Source: an uncultured Eubacteriales bacterium (GTDB taxonomy: Bacteria; Bacillota; Clostridia; Oscillospirales; CAG-382). Taken from it: 64,000 nt of DNA. Positions 8,361-17,979 of this stretch are shown here, one piece after another. The notes under the pieces are model-generated. The model made no database searches and was not told where the DNA came from. It saw only the letters and a list, made by a program, of their open reading frames with translations. The position numbers were made by a program, and so were the translations under genes. Each line of letters starts with the position of its first letter. The stretch's first letter is position 1. Location: positions 1-64,000 of the forward strand of contig CAKSCV010000011.1 in assembly GCA_934444645.1 (NCBI GenBank). Direction: 5' to 3'.

Positions 8361-10598
8361 ATGCCGGAAAAACGCAAGAAAAAGACAGTCGATCTGTTTG
8401 AAAAAGAGCCTGCGCCCATTGCCGATGAAGGCATCGTCGAAACGCTCCGCAAAAACTATATGCCCTACGCCATGAGCGTCATCATTTCCCGCGCCATTCC
8501 CGAAATCGACGGCTTCAAGCCCTCTCACCGCAAGCTTTTATACACCATGTACACCATGGGACTTATCCGTGGCAACCGCGTCAAAAGCTCCAACATTGTC
8601 GGTGCAACCATGAAGCTCAATCCGCACGGCGATGCCGCCATCTATGAAACCATGGTGCGTCTTACGCGCGGCAACGAAGCACTGCTGCATCCGTTTATCG
8701 ATTCCAAAGGCACCTTCGGCAAGCAATATTCCGATATGGCCTATGCCGCACCGCGTTATACCGAAGCAAAGCTTGACGCATTCTGTAACGAGATTTTCGA
8801 CGGAATCGACCGCGATGCCGTCGATTTTCAAGACAACTACGACGGCTCACTCAAAGAGCCGGTGCTTTTGCCGACCTCGTTCCCGAATATTCTCATTTCG
8901 CCCAATACCGGCATTGCCGTCGGCATGGCGTCCAATATCTGCTCCTTCAACCTTGCCGAAATCTGCGATGCGGTCTGCGAAACCATCGAAAACGGCACCT
9001 GCGACTATCTCGAAACCGTCAAAGCACCCGATTTTTCGACCGGCGGTCTGCTGTTATACAACCGCGCACAAATGGAGGAAATCTACAAGACCGGCAAAGG
9101 CTCTTTCAAGGTGCGCGCCCGTTACAGCTATAATAAAAAGGATAACTGCATCGAGGTCACCGAAATTCCCTATACCGCCAAGGTCGAGGCAATTATCGAT
9201 AAAATTGCGGCGCTTGTCAAGGAAAAGAAGATCATCGAAATTTCCGATGTACGCGACGAAACAGGTCTTGACGGCTTAAAGATTGCCATCGATCTGAAGC
9301 GCGGCGCCGATCCGGAAAAGCTGATGAAAAAGCTGTACCGCCTAACGCCGCTTGAGGACAGCTTTGCCTGCAACTTCAATGTGCTCATCGGAGGTTCGCC
9401 CAAGACGCTCGGCGTGGGCGATATCATCGAAGAATGGATCGCCTGGCGGCGCGAGTGCGTTAAGCGGGAGCTGTTCTTCAACCTTTCCAAAATGCGTGAC
9501 CGGCTGCATTTGCTTTGCGGTCTTGAAAAGATTTTACTCGACATTGACAAGGCCATCAAGATCATCCGGGAGACCGAAAAGGATGACCAGGTTCTGCCGA
9601 ACTTGATGAAAGGCTTTTCCATCGATGAGATTCAGGCGGACTATATCGCCAACATCAAGCTGCGCAACCTGAACAAAGAATATATCTTAAAGCAGATCGA
9701 CGAAAAGACCGATCTGGAAAAGAAGATTGCCGAAACCGAAAACATTTTAAAGAGCGATAAAAAGGTCGGCAAGCTCATTGCCGACAAGCTGCGCGACATC
9801 AAGAAAAAATATGCCAAGCCGCGCAAAACCGAAATTTTGTATGAATATGAAGAACACGCCGAACCGATCAAGCAGATCGAAGCTTATCCGGTCGAAGTGA
9901 TTTTGACTGCCGAAGGCTATTTCAAGAAAATTCTGCCGCCCAAAACCGCAAATGCCAAGATTGAAGAGCATAATCTCAAAGAGGGCGATACGATCATCAG
10001 CTCATGGAATGTACAAAACGATTACGATCTGCTGTTCTTCAGCGACATGGGCAACGTGTACAAGGCGAAGATCGATGATTTTGACGCCGTCAAGCCCTCC
10101 GCACTCGGCGATTATATTCCGGTACGGTTAGATTTTGCCGCAAATGAAAAAACCGTCATGATGATCGCCACCAAAGACTATAAGGGCGAAGCGGTCATCT
10201 TCTTTGCAAGCGGCAAGGCCGTGGCTCTGCCGTTAAATGTCTACGAAACCAAGACCAACCGCAAAAAGCTCACCGGCGGCTACAATACCGATTCGCCGGC
10301 GGTCGGCATCTTCTATCTGCCCGAACACACCGGACGCGGCTTCCATACGGAATATTTGCTTCATTCGTCGCAAGGCCGTGCCGTCATTCTCAATTCGTCG
10401 CAGCTGACACGCAAGGTGACGCGCAGCTCGACCGGTGCGACCGTCTTTACCCTCAAAAAAGGGCAGGTCATCGATTCTGTACGCGAATTTCACGACGACG
10501 GCAGCGAAGCCATGAAAGTGTACGCCAAATACCGTAAACCAAAACTCCCGAGTGCCGGAACGGTCTTTAACAACGATGAACAGGCAAAACTGTTTTAA
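8361..10598 (+). CDS. Type IIA DNA topoisomerase subunit A (ParC/GyrA-like, divergent clostridial type)
   Basis: This 745-residue protein is the DNA cleavage/rejoining subunit of a type IIA topoisomerase. The catalytic tyrosine is Tyr133 in AAPRYTEAKL, and the winged-helix entry motif is KPSHRKLLYTMY rather than the usual KPVQRRVLY. At the quinolone-determining positions the Ser83 equivalent is Ala92 and the Asp87 equivalent is Glu96. A coiled-coil segment spans about 400-490. The C-terminal third is a beta-pinwheel-like domain with no clear GyrA box, which argues for a ParC-like or third paralogue rather than canonical GyrA. No ATPase (ParE/GyrB) gene adjoins it. It is in a co-directional run with recR and the DHHW protein. 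Confidence 0.9.
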   Translation: MPEKRKKKTVDLFEKEPAPIADEGIVETLRKNYMPYAMSVIISRAIPEIDGFKPSHRKLLYTMYTMGLIRGNRVKSSNIVGATMKLNPHGDAAIYETMVRLTRGNEALLHPFIDSKGTFGKQYSDMAYAAPRYTEAKLDAFCNEIFDGIDRDAVDFQDNYDGSLKEPVLLPTSFPNILISPNTGIAVGMASNICSFNLAEICDAVCETIENGTCDYLETVKAPDFSTGGLLLYNRAQMEEIYKTGKGSFKVRARYSYNKKDNCIEVTEIPYTAKVEAIIDKIAALVKEKKIIEISDVRDETGLDGLKIAIDLKRGADPEKLMKKLYRLTPLEDSFACNFNVLIGGSPKTLGVGDIIEEWIAWRRECVKRELFFNLSKMRDRLHLLCGLEKILLDIDKAIKIIRETEKDDQVLPNLMKGFSIDEIQADYIANIKLRNLNKEYILKQIDEKTDLEKKIAETENILKSDKKVGKLIADKLRDIKKKYAKPRKTEILYEYEEHAEPIKQIEAYPVEVILTAEGYFKKILPPKTANAKIEEHNLKEGDTIISSWNVQNDYDLLFFSDMGNVYKAKIDDFDAVKPSALGDYIPVRLDFAANEKTVMMIATKDYKGEAVIFFASGKAVALPLNVYETKTNRKKLTGGYNTDSPAVGIFYLPEHTGRGFHTEYLLHSSQGRAVILNSSQLTRKVTRSSTGATVFTLKKGQVIDSVREFHDDGSEAMKVYAKYRKPKLPSAGTVFNNDEQAKLF

Positions 10599-10643
10599 CC
10601 GTAAAAACAAGCACCGCAAGCCGGCCGATACGAGGTAAAGCCA

Positions 10644-12125
10644 ATGGATAAAAACACTGAAATACTGCAAAAAATCCACGCCAAACGGCGCAAAAAGCTG
10701 TTTCTTTTACGGATGCGCCTACAATCTTTTTTCCTGTTTTGCATCTTTTTTGGGATGCTTCTGTGCGGCATTCTTTTTTTCCTTCTTCCGAAAAAAGAGG
10801 TCTCCGAAGCCGAACAGCGCAAGCTTGCCTCCTTTCCGTCTCTAACGCTTCAAACGCTCTGGAGCGGCGATTTCACGTCGGGACTTAACATCTACTATTC
10901 CGACAATTTTGTCATGCGCGACGAGCTTGTCAAAGCGAAATTCGCTTTGGAGGAGCACAAGGGCTTGCGTTTTGACGATGTGAAGATCTACGGCTCGGAA
11001 ACAGGCGAAACGGCGGAAAACGCCGCTCAAACGCCGAAAGAGAACCAAAAAACGTGCATTGACGATGTGACGGCGTTCGAAAAAATCACTGCAAACCAAC
11101 CGAATGTGCCGATGGCTGCCATTGATCTTGAAAATCCCTACTATTCCGATCCGAACAAGCATTTCGATTTCAACAAGGCCGATCTTGACGACCGCTTTGC
11201 CGACTATATCAATATGGAAAAGGATCAGCTTGACGGCGAAAAGCGCGGCAATCTGTTCGTGGTCGGCGATACGGCACTCGAAATCTTCTACGGCAACGAA
11301 CAGGTCTCCAAGGACTATGCCGCCGTGTTGAACGCCTATTCCGATGCGCTCGGCGACGGTGTGACCATTTATGACATGATCGTGCCGAACCATTTTGAAT
11401 TTGGTTTACCGAGCAAATACAAGGGCAAAATCGGCAAGGACGAAAAGCCGTTTTTGGATCTTGTCAAAGAGAATCTGAACGGAAAAATCGTGTTTGTGGA
11501 CATCTATGACACACTAAAGACGCATTACAACAAGGGCGAATATCTCTATTTCCGCACCGATCACCATTGGACGGGTCTCGGCGCTTACCGTGCCTACGAA
11601 AAATTCTGCGAATCAGCCGGTCTTGCCGCCGTGCCTCTCGATTCCTACGAAAAACGCACCTCAACCGGCTTTTTGGGAACGCTGTACAACAGCTCGCTTG
11701 ACAAGAATCTTGCCGCAAATCCCGACACGGTGGAATATTATGTGACCGATCTTCCGTATGAGCAGACCAACACCAAAAAGGACGGCACGACCTACAAAGG
11801 GCGTCTTATCAGCGAATATGCCGACGGCCGCACAAACGGCTATTTGACGTTTATGGGCGGCGATATACCGCTTGCGACCATTCGGACGGAAAACACCTCC
11901 GGACGGAGCATCATTGTGTTCAAGGAGTCCTACGGCAACGCGTTCATTCCGTTTTTGGTGCCGCATTATGACACGGTCTATGTGGCGGACATCCGGTCAT
12001 TCCCGTACAATGCGGTGACGTTTATACAGAACAATCATATCGGCGAGGTTTTGTTCTTAAACAACATTATGACCTCGAACACATCGGCGCGTGTGGCGAA
12101 CATTTTAGAGCTTCTGCGGAAATAG
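10644..12125 (+). CDS. DHHW family protein (membrane-anchored)
   Basis: A 493-residue protein with a basic N-terminus and one transmembrane segment (about 27-50), the rest being outside the cell. The family signature TDHHWTGLGAYRAY is at about residues 304-317. The DHHW family is related in fold to SGNH/AlgJ-type proteins that modify or handle extracellular polysaccharides; the exact reaction is unknown. AGGTAAAGCC precedes the ATG, 45 nt after the topoisomerase stop. It is the last gene of the run that starts with the sensor kinase, immediately before the DnaA-box cluster. Confidence 0.85.
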   Translation: MDKNTEILQKIHAKRRKKLFLLRMRLQSFFLFCIFFGMLLCGILFFLLPKKEVSEAEQRKLASFPSLTLQTLWSGDFTSGLNIYYSDNFVMRDELVKAKFALEEHKGLRFDDVKIYGSETGETAENAAQTPKENQKTCIDDVTAFEKITANQPNVPMAAIDLENPYYSDPNKHFDFNKADLDDRFADYINMEKDQLDGEKRGNLFVVGDTALEIFYGNEQVSKDYAAVLNAYSDALGDGVTIYDMIVPNHFEFGLPSKYKGKIGKDEKPFLDLVKENLNGKIVFVDIYDTLKTHYNKGEYLYFRTDHHWTGLGAYRAYEKFCESAGLAAVPLDSYEKRTSTGFLGTLYNSSLDKNLAANPDTVEYYVTDLPYEQTNTKKDGTTYKGRLISEYADGRTNGYLTFMGGDIPLATIRTENTSGRSIIVFKESYGNAFIPFLVPHYDTVYVADIRSFPYNAVTFIQNNHIGEVLFLNNIMTSNTSARVANILELLRK

Positions 12126-12143
12126 CGAAGGAGCCGGAAAACG

Positions 12144-12354
12144 TTTTCCACAGACATAACAAGGACTTTTCAACCGGGTGTTGAAAATAAGCGGAAAAAT
12201 TTTCCACAGGCAATCCCCCGATCTTCAACAGGTTTTCCACAGAAGAGATGGACGCATTTTGGCTTGGTTATGGGGGTTGCGGACTTTTCCACAGTTTCAA
12301 CACCCCCTACTACTACTATACTCCTATAATAAGAATAAATGTATAGGATATATC
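12144..12354 (+). other. oriC: Putative replication origin (DnaA-box cluster, DnaA-trios and AT-rich unwinding region)
   Basis: Four exact copies of TTTTCCACA, which fits the DnaA-box consensus TTWTNCACA, lie at 12144-12152, 12200-12208, 12233-12241 and 12285-12293. They alternate with a second 9-mer class ending TTCAACA/C at 12167-12175, 12179-12187 (minus strand), 12222-12230 and 12294-12302. The last two boxes are in tandem and are followed by CCCCC, then four consecutive CTA triplets (12307-12318), then an AT-rich tract to 12354. This order (tandem boxes, GC-rich spacer, 3'-GAT-5' trios, AT-rich DUE) is the basal unwinding arrangement known from Bacillus subtilis oriC. dnaA is not adjacent, and flanking genes on both sides read rightward, so function is inferred. 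Confidence 0.65.
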
Positions 12355-12359
12355 ACGCA

Positions 12360-13770
12360 AAGTTGCCGCGAAGCGGCGAGCCGAATCGAGGTTTGGAAAA
12401 CCTCGGAAAAACGCTTTCCGAAAGGAAAGTGTTAAAGGCGGCGGAGCCGCCGAAAGATTGCCGCCGTAAGGCGGAAAAAGGATTTAATTGGACTGTGCGA
12501 AGTTGTTGTTTGGGTGCGCTGATTCGAGGTTTGCAGAACCTCGAAACTCCCTGCAAAGGGGACGTTTTTACATTCTTTTTGCGTCGTGCAAAAAGAATCA
12601 AAAAGCACGCCAGAGGTTTGCGAACCTCTGGACTCCGGGGAACGATTCAAAGCTCTGTCAGAAGCAATTTTGCAAAGTTTTCCGGCGGCTTCTGCCGAAA
12701 CCGGGTTTGTCCGCAAAACGCCGGCGTAAAGGCTTTGAATCGGTGCGAAAGGGTTACCGTAGTGCAGACGCAAGACGGATGTTTTTCGAAAAAGAGTTAT
12801 TGTACTGCAAGCTTACAGCAGCAAGTGCTATTCTAAAAGGGTTGCTGCACGTTAGTTTGGGTGCGGTGGAAAATTGAAATTTTAGTATGCTGAAAAATAC
12901 TTTTCTTTATCAGGTGGTTTTGCATGAGCTGAAAAAACAGCCCTTTTCCGCAAAACAAAAGGTTTTCGTTTACAGAAAGCTTTACGCTTTGCCCTCAAAA
13001 ACCGCTCGTTTTCGCAACCAAAACACCGCTTGTTCGAACAACTTTTTACTGTTCTCAAAAGCCGCCTTTTTTACGTACAAAAAGCCTTTTATTCGCACAA
13101 ACCTTTACTTATTCCCACCCAAAACAACTTTTTTCCACCCTCCACCTCCCATTCGCACCACCCTTAACCTACTGTCCACAAAAGAATACAGCTGTTCTTT
13201 TAATCTTTGCTCTAACTCCTTACGCTGTAAAGCCGGAACGTCGCACCGATTCAAATCATTGCCGGCGATACCCGAAACATTACAGTTTTTCGCTTAGCCG
13301 GTTACCTGATGAACGCCGGTTCTTTTAACAATAATTACGTATCGACCGGCGATTTGAATCGTGGGTCGCAGGGCTTCGCCGACTCCTTGAAACATGGTCG
13401 CCTTGCTCACGTCCGTTCGCAATTCTCCCTGTTTCGGCGGTCTCCGACGCACAAAAACTTGCCACCGGCAACTTTTTGTACGTCCGAGCATGTGCTTTTT
13501 GGTTACTTTTTGCACAACGCAAAAAGTGACAACCCGTACTCCCTCGCAGGGAGCTTCGAGGTTCTGCAAACCTCGAATCAGCCCACAAAACAACAAATTC
13601 GTGCAATCTAATTAAATCCTGCCGGGAACTTTTCCCTACTTTTTATAGGGCACAAAAAGTAGACCAAAAAAGCTTTTGCCCCTATCGGGGCAGCACGCCT
13701 TGCGTGCAAAAACTCCCTTTCGGGAGCTTCGAGGTTCTGCAAACCTCAAAGCAGCTCGCCGCAGCCGCGG
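12360..13770. repeat. Composite intergenic repeat, copy 3
   Basis: About 1.4 kb without a gene. Order: GC-rich hairpins (GCCGCGAAGCGGC), CGAGGTTTGCAGAACCTCG unit, TTCTTTTTGC hairpin (about 12571-12595), CAGAGGTTTGCGAACCTCTG hairpin, module C1 (12645-12741), T/C-rich core with degenerate repeats, CTTAACCTACTG end, module C2 (13248-13360), ACTTTTTGCA hairpin (about 13504-13526), opposite-facing hairpin units, and a CTACTTTTTATAGGGCACAAAAAGTAG hairpin class near 13640. Same core orientation as copy 2. It begins immediately after the putative origin. Confidence 0.8.
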
Positions 13771-13816
13771 CTTCGTATATAATAAATTTTTTCGCAAACT
13801 TGAAAAGGAGATTCTC

Positions 13817-15511
13817 ATGGAAAAAAATACCCTCGTCTATGATGTGCGCCCCATCTCTACCATCCGCGAACTCATCGAAACCAGTGCCGATGAATTCAAA
13901 AACCGCACCGCGTTCGTCTTGAAAGACAACGATAAACTCTATGAAAAACGCTATCATGACGTCCTTGAGGACGTGAAAAATCTTTCAACTTTCTTAAATG
14001 CCCGCGGCTTTGAAGGCAAACGCGTGGCTGTCATCGGCAAAAATTCCTATAACTGGGCACTCACCTACCTTGCCGTCACCAGCGGTACCGGCGTAATCGT
14101 CCCCATCGATAAAGATCTCAAGGCTCCCGAAATTACCAATATTTTAACACTTTCCGAGGCAAGCGCCGTCCTCTTTTCGCCTGAGCTTGCTTCTACTGTT
14201 GCTTCTATCGATCTGCCGCTCGAAAAGCTCCCTATGGCCGATATGAATACCTATCTTGCCGAGGGTTCAACCCTTCGCATCGGCGGTGATATGTCCTATG
14301 AAAAGCACGTTATCGACCCATATGCCCTCGGCGTTCTCATTTATACCTCCGGTACGACGGGTATTGCCAAAGGTGTTATGCTCAGTCAATATAATATCTG
14401 TTCGGACATCGTCGCTGTTCTTAAACAGGTTAAAATCACGCCTGAGGACAGAACTCTCTCGGTTCTTCCGCTTCATCATACCTATGAAAGCATGGCAGGA
14501 TTTTTGAGTATACTGTATTCCGGCGCAAGCATTGCCTATATGACAAGCCTTACGCATTTGCTTGCCGATTTCCGCGAATATCAGCCCACCATTTTCATTG
14601 CCGTGCCGCTTCTTTTGAAAACCGTGCATAGCGGTATTATCAAAAAAATAAAGGCTGTGCCCGGCGGCAGTGCCTATCTTGTGGTCGGCAAGGCCATTAC
14701 CACGCTGTCCGGAGCATTTTCCTATCAGGTTGCCTCCAAAGTATTTGCAAACATTCATGCGGCTTTCGGCGGCAAATTAAAGACCATTCTCTGCGGTGCT
14801 GCGGCGCTTGATCCGGCAATTTTCAGGGATTTTCAAAAGCTTGGCTTTCATATGATGTGCGGCTATGGACTTACCGAAACGTCGCCGATCTGCGTCATGC
14901 ACAGCGATCATGTCATCAAGCCCGGCACGGTGGGCTTGCCCATTTGCGGCTCAAAAGCGAAAATTCTCGATCCGAACGATGAGGGCATCGGCGAGCTTGC
15001 CGTTAAAGGTCCAAACGTGATGCTCGGTTACTATAAAAATCCCGAAGCTACGGCGGAGGCTTTTACGGCGGATGGTTATTTCCGCACGGGTGATCTTGCC
15101 AAAATCGATCCGGCAAGCGGTCATTATATCATAACCGGCCGTATCAAGAACATGATTGTCATCGGCAACGGCAAAAAGGTTTTTCCGGAGGAAATCGAAT
15201 ATTTGCTCGAAAAATGTGATGGAGTGAAAGAATGCATGGCTTACGGACACGTCGATGAAGAGGGATATGTGACGGTGGCTGTGAAGATCTTTCCGGATTT
15301 TGATTATCTGAAGAAGCAAGGCATTGAAACGGAAGGCGAAAACGCGAAAAAGGCGCTCGAAGAGTATTTCCGCACGGTTGTCAAGGAAAAGGTTAACCGG
15401 AATCTGCCCGGCTATAAAGCGGTACGCAAAATAACGCTGCGCTATCGCGAATTTGACAAGACCACCACCAAGAAGATTCGCCGCAATTCGGCGGACAACA
15501 TGGAGGAATAA
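13817..15511 (+). CDS. AMP-dependent synthetase/ligase, long-chain fatty acid-CoA ligase type
   Basis: This 564-residue adenylate-forming enzyme activates a carboxylic acid, most likely a fatty acid, with ATP and transfers it to CoA in the cytosol. The P-loop-like motif IYTSGTTGIAKG is at about residue 175, the A5-type motif GYGLTETSP at about 350, TGDLAKID at about 425 and the hinge/A8 GRIKNMIVIGNGKKVFPEE near 440. The reading frame continues upstream to 13676, but that part only translates repeat hairpins. AGGAG at 13806-13810, 6 nt before the ATG at 13817, fixes the start. The substrate chain length cannot be told from sequence. Confidence 0.9.
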   Translation: MEKNTLVYDVRPISTIRELIETSADEFKNRTAFVLKDNDKLYEKRYHDVLEDVKNLSTFLNARGFEGKRVAVIGKNSYNWALTYLAVTSGTGVIVPIDKDLKAPEITNILTLSEASAVLFSPELASTVASIDLPLEKLPMADMNTYLAEGSTLRIGGDMSYEKHVIDPYALGVLIYTSGTTGIAKGVMLSQYNICSDIVAVLKQVKITPEDRTLSVLPLHHTYESMAGFLSILYSGASIAYMTSLTHLLADFREYQPTIFIAVPLLLKTVHSGIIKKIKAVPGGSAYLVVGKAITTLSGAFSYQVASKVFANIHAAFGGKLKTILCGAAALDPAIFRDFQKLGFHMMCGYGLTETSPICVMHSDHVIKPGTVGLPICGSKAKILDPNDEGIGELAVKGPNVMLGYYKNPEATAEAFTADGYFRTGDLAKIDPASGHYIITGRIKNMIVIGNGKKVFPEEIEYLLEKCDGVKECMAYGHVDEEGYVTVAVKIFPDFDYLKKQGIETEGENAKKALEEYFRTVVKEKVNRNLPGYKAVRKITLRYREFDKTTTKKIRRNSADNMEE

Positions 15512-15514
15512 TCT

Positions 15515-16805
15515 ATATTGTTGTTTGTGGGAGTTCGAGGTTTGCAAAACCTCGGAACTCCCTGCCCCGACAGGGGCAAACTTTCCGAAAGGAAAGTTTC
15601 AAAGTTTTTTGCCCTACTTTTTGTATTTTACAAAAAGTAGGAAAAATCCGCCGAGGGCGGCAAAAGGATTTAATTGGTTTTGTGTGAAGCTGTAATCTTC
15701 GTGTGCTGATTCGAGGTTTGCGAAACCTCGGGATTCCCTTTGGAAAAGGATTTAATTGTTGCGGTACGAAGCTGCGGCTGCGGTGTGCTGATTCGAGGTT
15801 TGCAGAACCTCGAAACTCCCTGCAAAGGGACGTTTTTCGTGCTTTTCGCTTGTACGAAAAGAACCAAAAGTACACCAGAGGTTTGCGAACCTCTGGACTC
15901 CGGGGAGCGATTCAAATCTCCGCTCGATACATGACTTTTGCTAAATTGACCGGCCATCATCATGTAACCGGCCGCGCCGGGAACCGCAAGGTTTCCGGGT
16001 ATCGCCGGGGAGGATTTGAATCGGTGCGAAAGGGTGGCTGTAGTGCTGACGCAAGACTGATGTTTTTCGAAAATGGATTGTTGTACTGCAAGCTTACAGT
16101 AAGTTATCGCGGATAAAATCTGTGACTGCGTGTTAGCTTTAGTGCAGTGGGAGATTGGATTTTCCTGTGCTGAAAAAAGCTTTTCTTTATCGGATAGCTT
16201 TGCATGAGCCGAAAAAACAGCCCTTTTTCGCAAACCAAAAGGTTTTCTTTTGCAGAAAACTTTTTAACCGTACTTGAAAGTCAGCTGTTTTTACAAACTA
16301 AAAAGCTTTTCTTCTGCACAAACCTTTCCTTTTTCCCACCCAAAATAACTCTTTTTTGCCCTCCGTTGCCCGTTCCAACCACCCTTAACCTACTGTTTGC
16401 AAAGAATGCGGCTGTTCTTTTGCTGTTCGCTTTAATTTTGTGCTGTAAAGTCTGAGCGTCGCACCGATTCAAAGCCTTTTCGCCGGCGTTTTGCAGGCAA
16501 AACCGGTTTCGACATGAGCCGCCGGAAAGCTTTACAAAATCTTTTCCGGCAGAGCTTTGAATCGTCCCCGGAGTCCAGAGGTTCGCAAACCTCTGGCGTG
16601 CTTTTTGGTTCTTTTTGCACGACGCAAAAAGAACGTAAAAACGTCCCCTTTGCAGAGAACATCGAGGTTCCGCAAGCCTCGATTCAGCCCGCCGCAGCCG
16701 CAGCTTCGCACCGCAACAATTAAAACCTTTCAAGGAAGCTTCGAGGTTCCGCAAACCTCGAATCAGCCCACCCAAATTGCCTTTCCAAAAAAACACCAAA
16801 AAAAT
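15515..16805. repeat. Composite intergenic repeat, copy 4 (C modules swapped)
   Basis: About 1.3 kb with no gene. Hairpin units and a CCTACTTTTTG/CAAAAAGTAGG hairpin (about 15618-15642) come first, then a CTTTTCGCTTGTACGAAAAG hairpin, the CAGAGG hairpin, module C2 (15909-16022), the T/C-rich core in the same orientation as copies 2, 3 and 5, module C1 reversed (16466-16563), a TTCTTTTTGCAC hairpin (about 16610-16633), and opposite-facing hairpin units. Relative to copies 2, 3 and 5 the C1 and C2 modules have exchanged sides around an unflipped core. Confidence 0.8.
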
Positions 16806-16826
16806 ATATAAAAAGAGGTGCAACCT

Positions 16827-17939
16827 ATGAAGAACAAGTACGATGTCGCCGCCTATATCTGGCCGAGCTATACCGGCGACGAGCCGAGAACACGCATCTT
16901 TTGGCCGGAGGGCTACGGCGAATGGCAGACCGTCAAGGCCGCTATGCCAAAATTTCCCGGACACAAGTGGCCGCGCAAACCGCTGTGGGGCTATGTCAAC
17001 GAGGCTGACCCATATGTCATGGAAATGCAGATAAACGCTGCCGCCGACCATGGCGTCAATGTGTTTATCTACGATTGGTATTGGTTCGATAACCGCCCGT
17101 TCCTCGAACAGTGCCTGGATAACGGCTACTTAAAGGCTAAGAACAACGACCGCGTCAAATTCTATATCATGTGGGCAAATCATACCGCGACCACGCTTTG
17201 GGATAAACGCACCGCACATCTTGATGTGCCGATCTGGGATCACGGCGCAAGTCCCGAAATGTTCAAAACCATCTGTGAACGCATGATTGACCAGTATTTC
17301 TTACATCCGTCCTATTATAAAATCGACGGCAAGCCGGTCTTTATGTTCCACGATTTGTGCAACTTTCTCTACGGTATCGGCGGCATTGAAAACGCGAAAC
17401 GCGCTTTGTACGATTTCCAGAATATGGCCATCAAAGCCGGTCTTCCCGGCGTCCATATTCAAGATTGCTTGCGCGGTGCAGACACCATGAAATACCGTGA
17501 CCCGGCACTCGGCTTTGACGGCAGTATGGCGGATGCGGTCGATCTTCTCGGCTTTGACAGCACTACACACTACCAGTTCTGCGGCGTAGTCGACATCAAG
17601 CGTTCCTACCCTGAAGCGCTTGCCGATATGGTCAAAGAATGGGATAAAACGCGCGAAAGCTACAAAGCGCCCTATTTTCCCCATGTGTCGCTCGGCTGGG
17701 ACACCAATCCGCGCTTTGAAACGGTACGTGACGATATTCTCACCGACTGCACGCCGGAGAATATCAAAAAAGCGTTTATCGAAGCCAAAAAATACATTGA
17801 TGCCCATCCGGAGCTGCCTGTTCCGCTTGTGGTGGTCAACAGCTGGAACGAATGGACTGAAACCAGTTATTTCGAACCGGATGATTTGTATGGCTATGGC
17901 TATTTAAACGCCTGCAAGGAAGTCTTTTTAGGAAAATAA
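16827..17939 (+). CDS. WbsX/GH99-like glycan-active protein 1
   Basis: A 370-residue protein of the WbsX (glycosyltransferase-annotated) family, which is structurally related to glycoside hydrolase family 99 endo-alpha-mannosidases. Family features visible are the N-terminal barrel strand AAYIWPSYTGDEPRTR, the aromatic FIYDWYWFDNRPFLE segment (about 78-92), FYIMWANHT (about 112-120), and the C-terminal VVNSWNEWTE (about 338-347) with a likely catalytic Glu. There is no signal peptide, so it acts in the cytosol or is exported by another route. A GTG nine nt upstream is possible, but AGAGGTG precedes the ATG at 16827. It is followed by a close paralogue after 40 nt. The exact substrate is not evident. 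Confidence 0.82.
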   Translation: MKNKYDVAAYIWPSYTGDEPRTRIFWPEGYGEWQTVKAAMPKFPGHKWPRKPLWGYVNEADPYVMEMQINAAADHGVNVFIYDWYWFDNRPFLEQCLDNGYLKAKNNDRVKFYIMWANHTATTLWDKRTAHLDVPIWDHGASPEMFKTICERMIDQYFLHPSYYKIDGKPVFMFHDLCNFLYGIGGIENAKRALYDFQNMAIKAGLPGVHIQDCLRGADTMKYRDPALGFDGSMADAVDLLGFDSTTHYQFCGVVDIKRSYPEALADMVKEWDKTRESYKAPYFPHVSLGWDTNPRFETVRDDILTDCTPENIKKAFIEAKKYIDAHPELPVPLVVVNSWNEWTETSYFEPDDLYGYGYLNACKEVFLGK

Positions 17940-17979
17940 CTGTTTTTACGGATAAAACAACAGAAAGAGGAAGAGAATT

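Noticed and set aside
12178..12435. Short plus-strand frame over the DnaA-box region
   Set aside because: No ribosome binding site or domain, and it runs from the putative origin into repeat copy 3.
13676..13816. N-terminal extension of the acyl-CoA ligase
   Set aside because: It encodes translated repeat hairpins and lacks a ribosome binding site; AGGAG before 13817 marks the real start.
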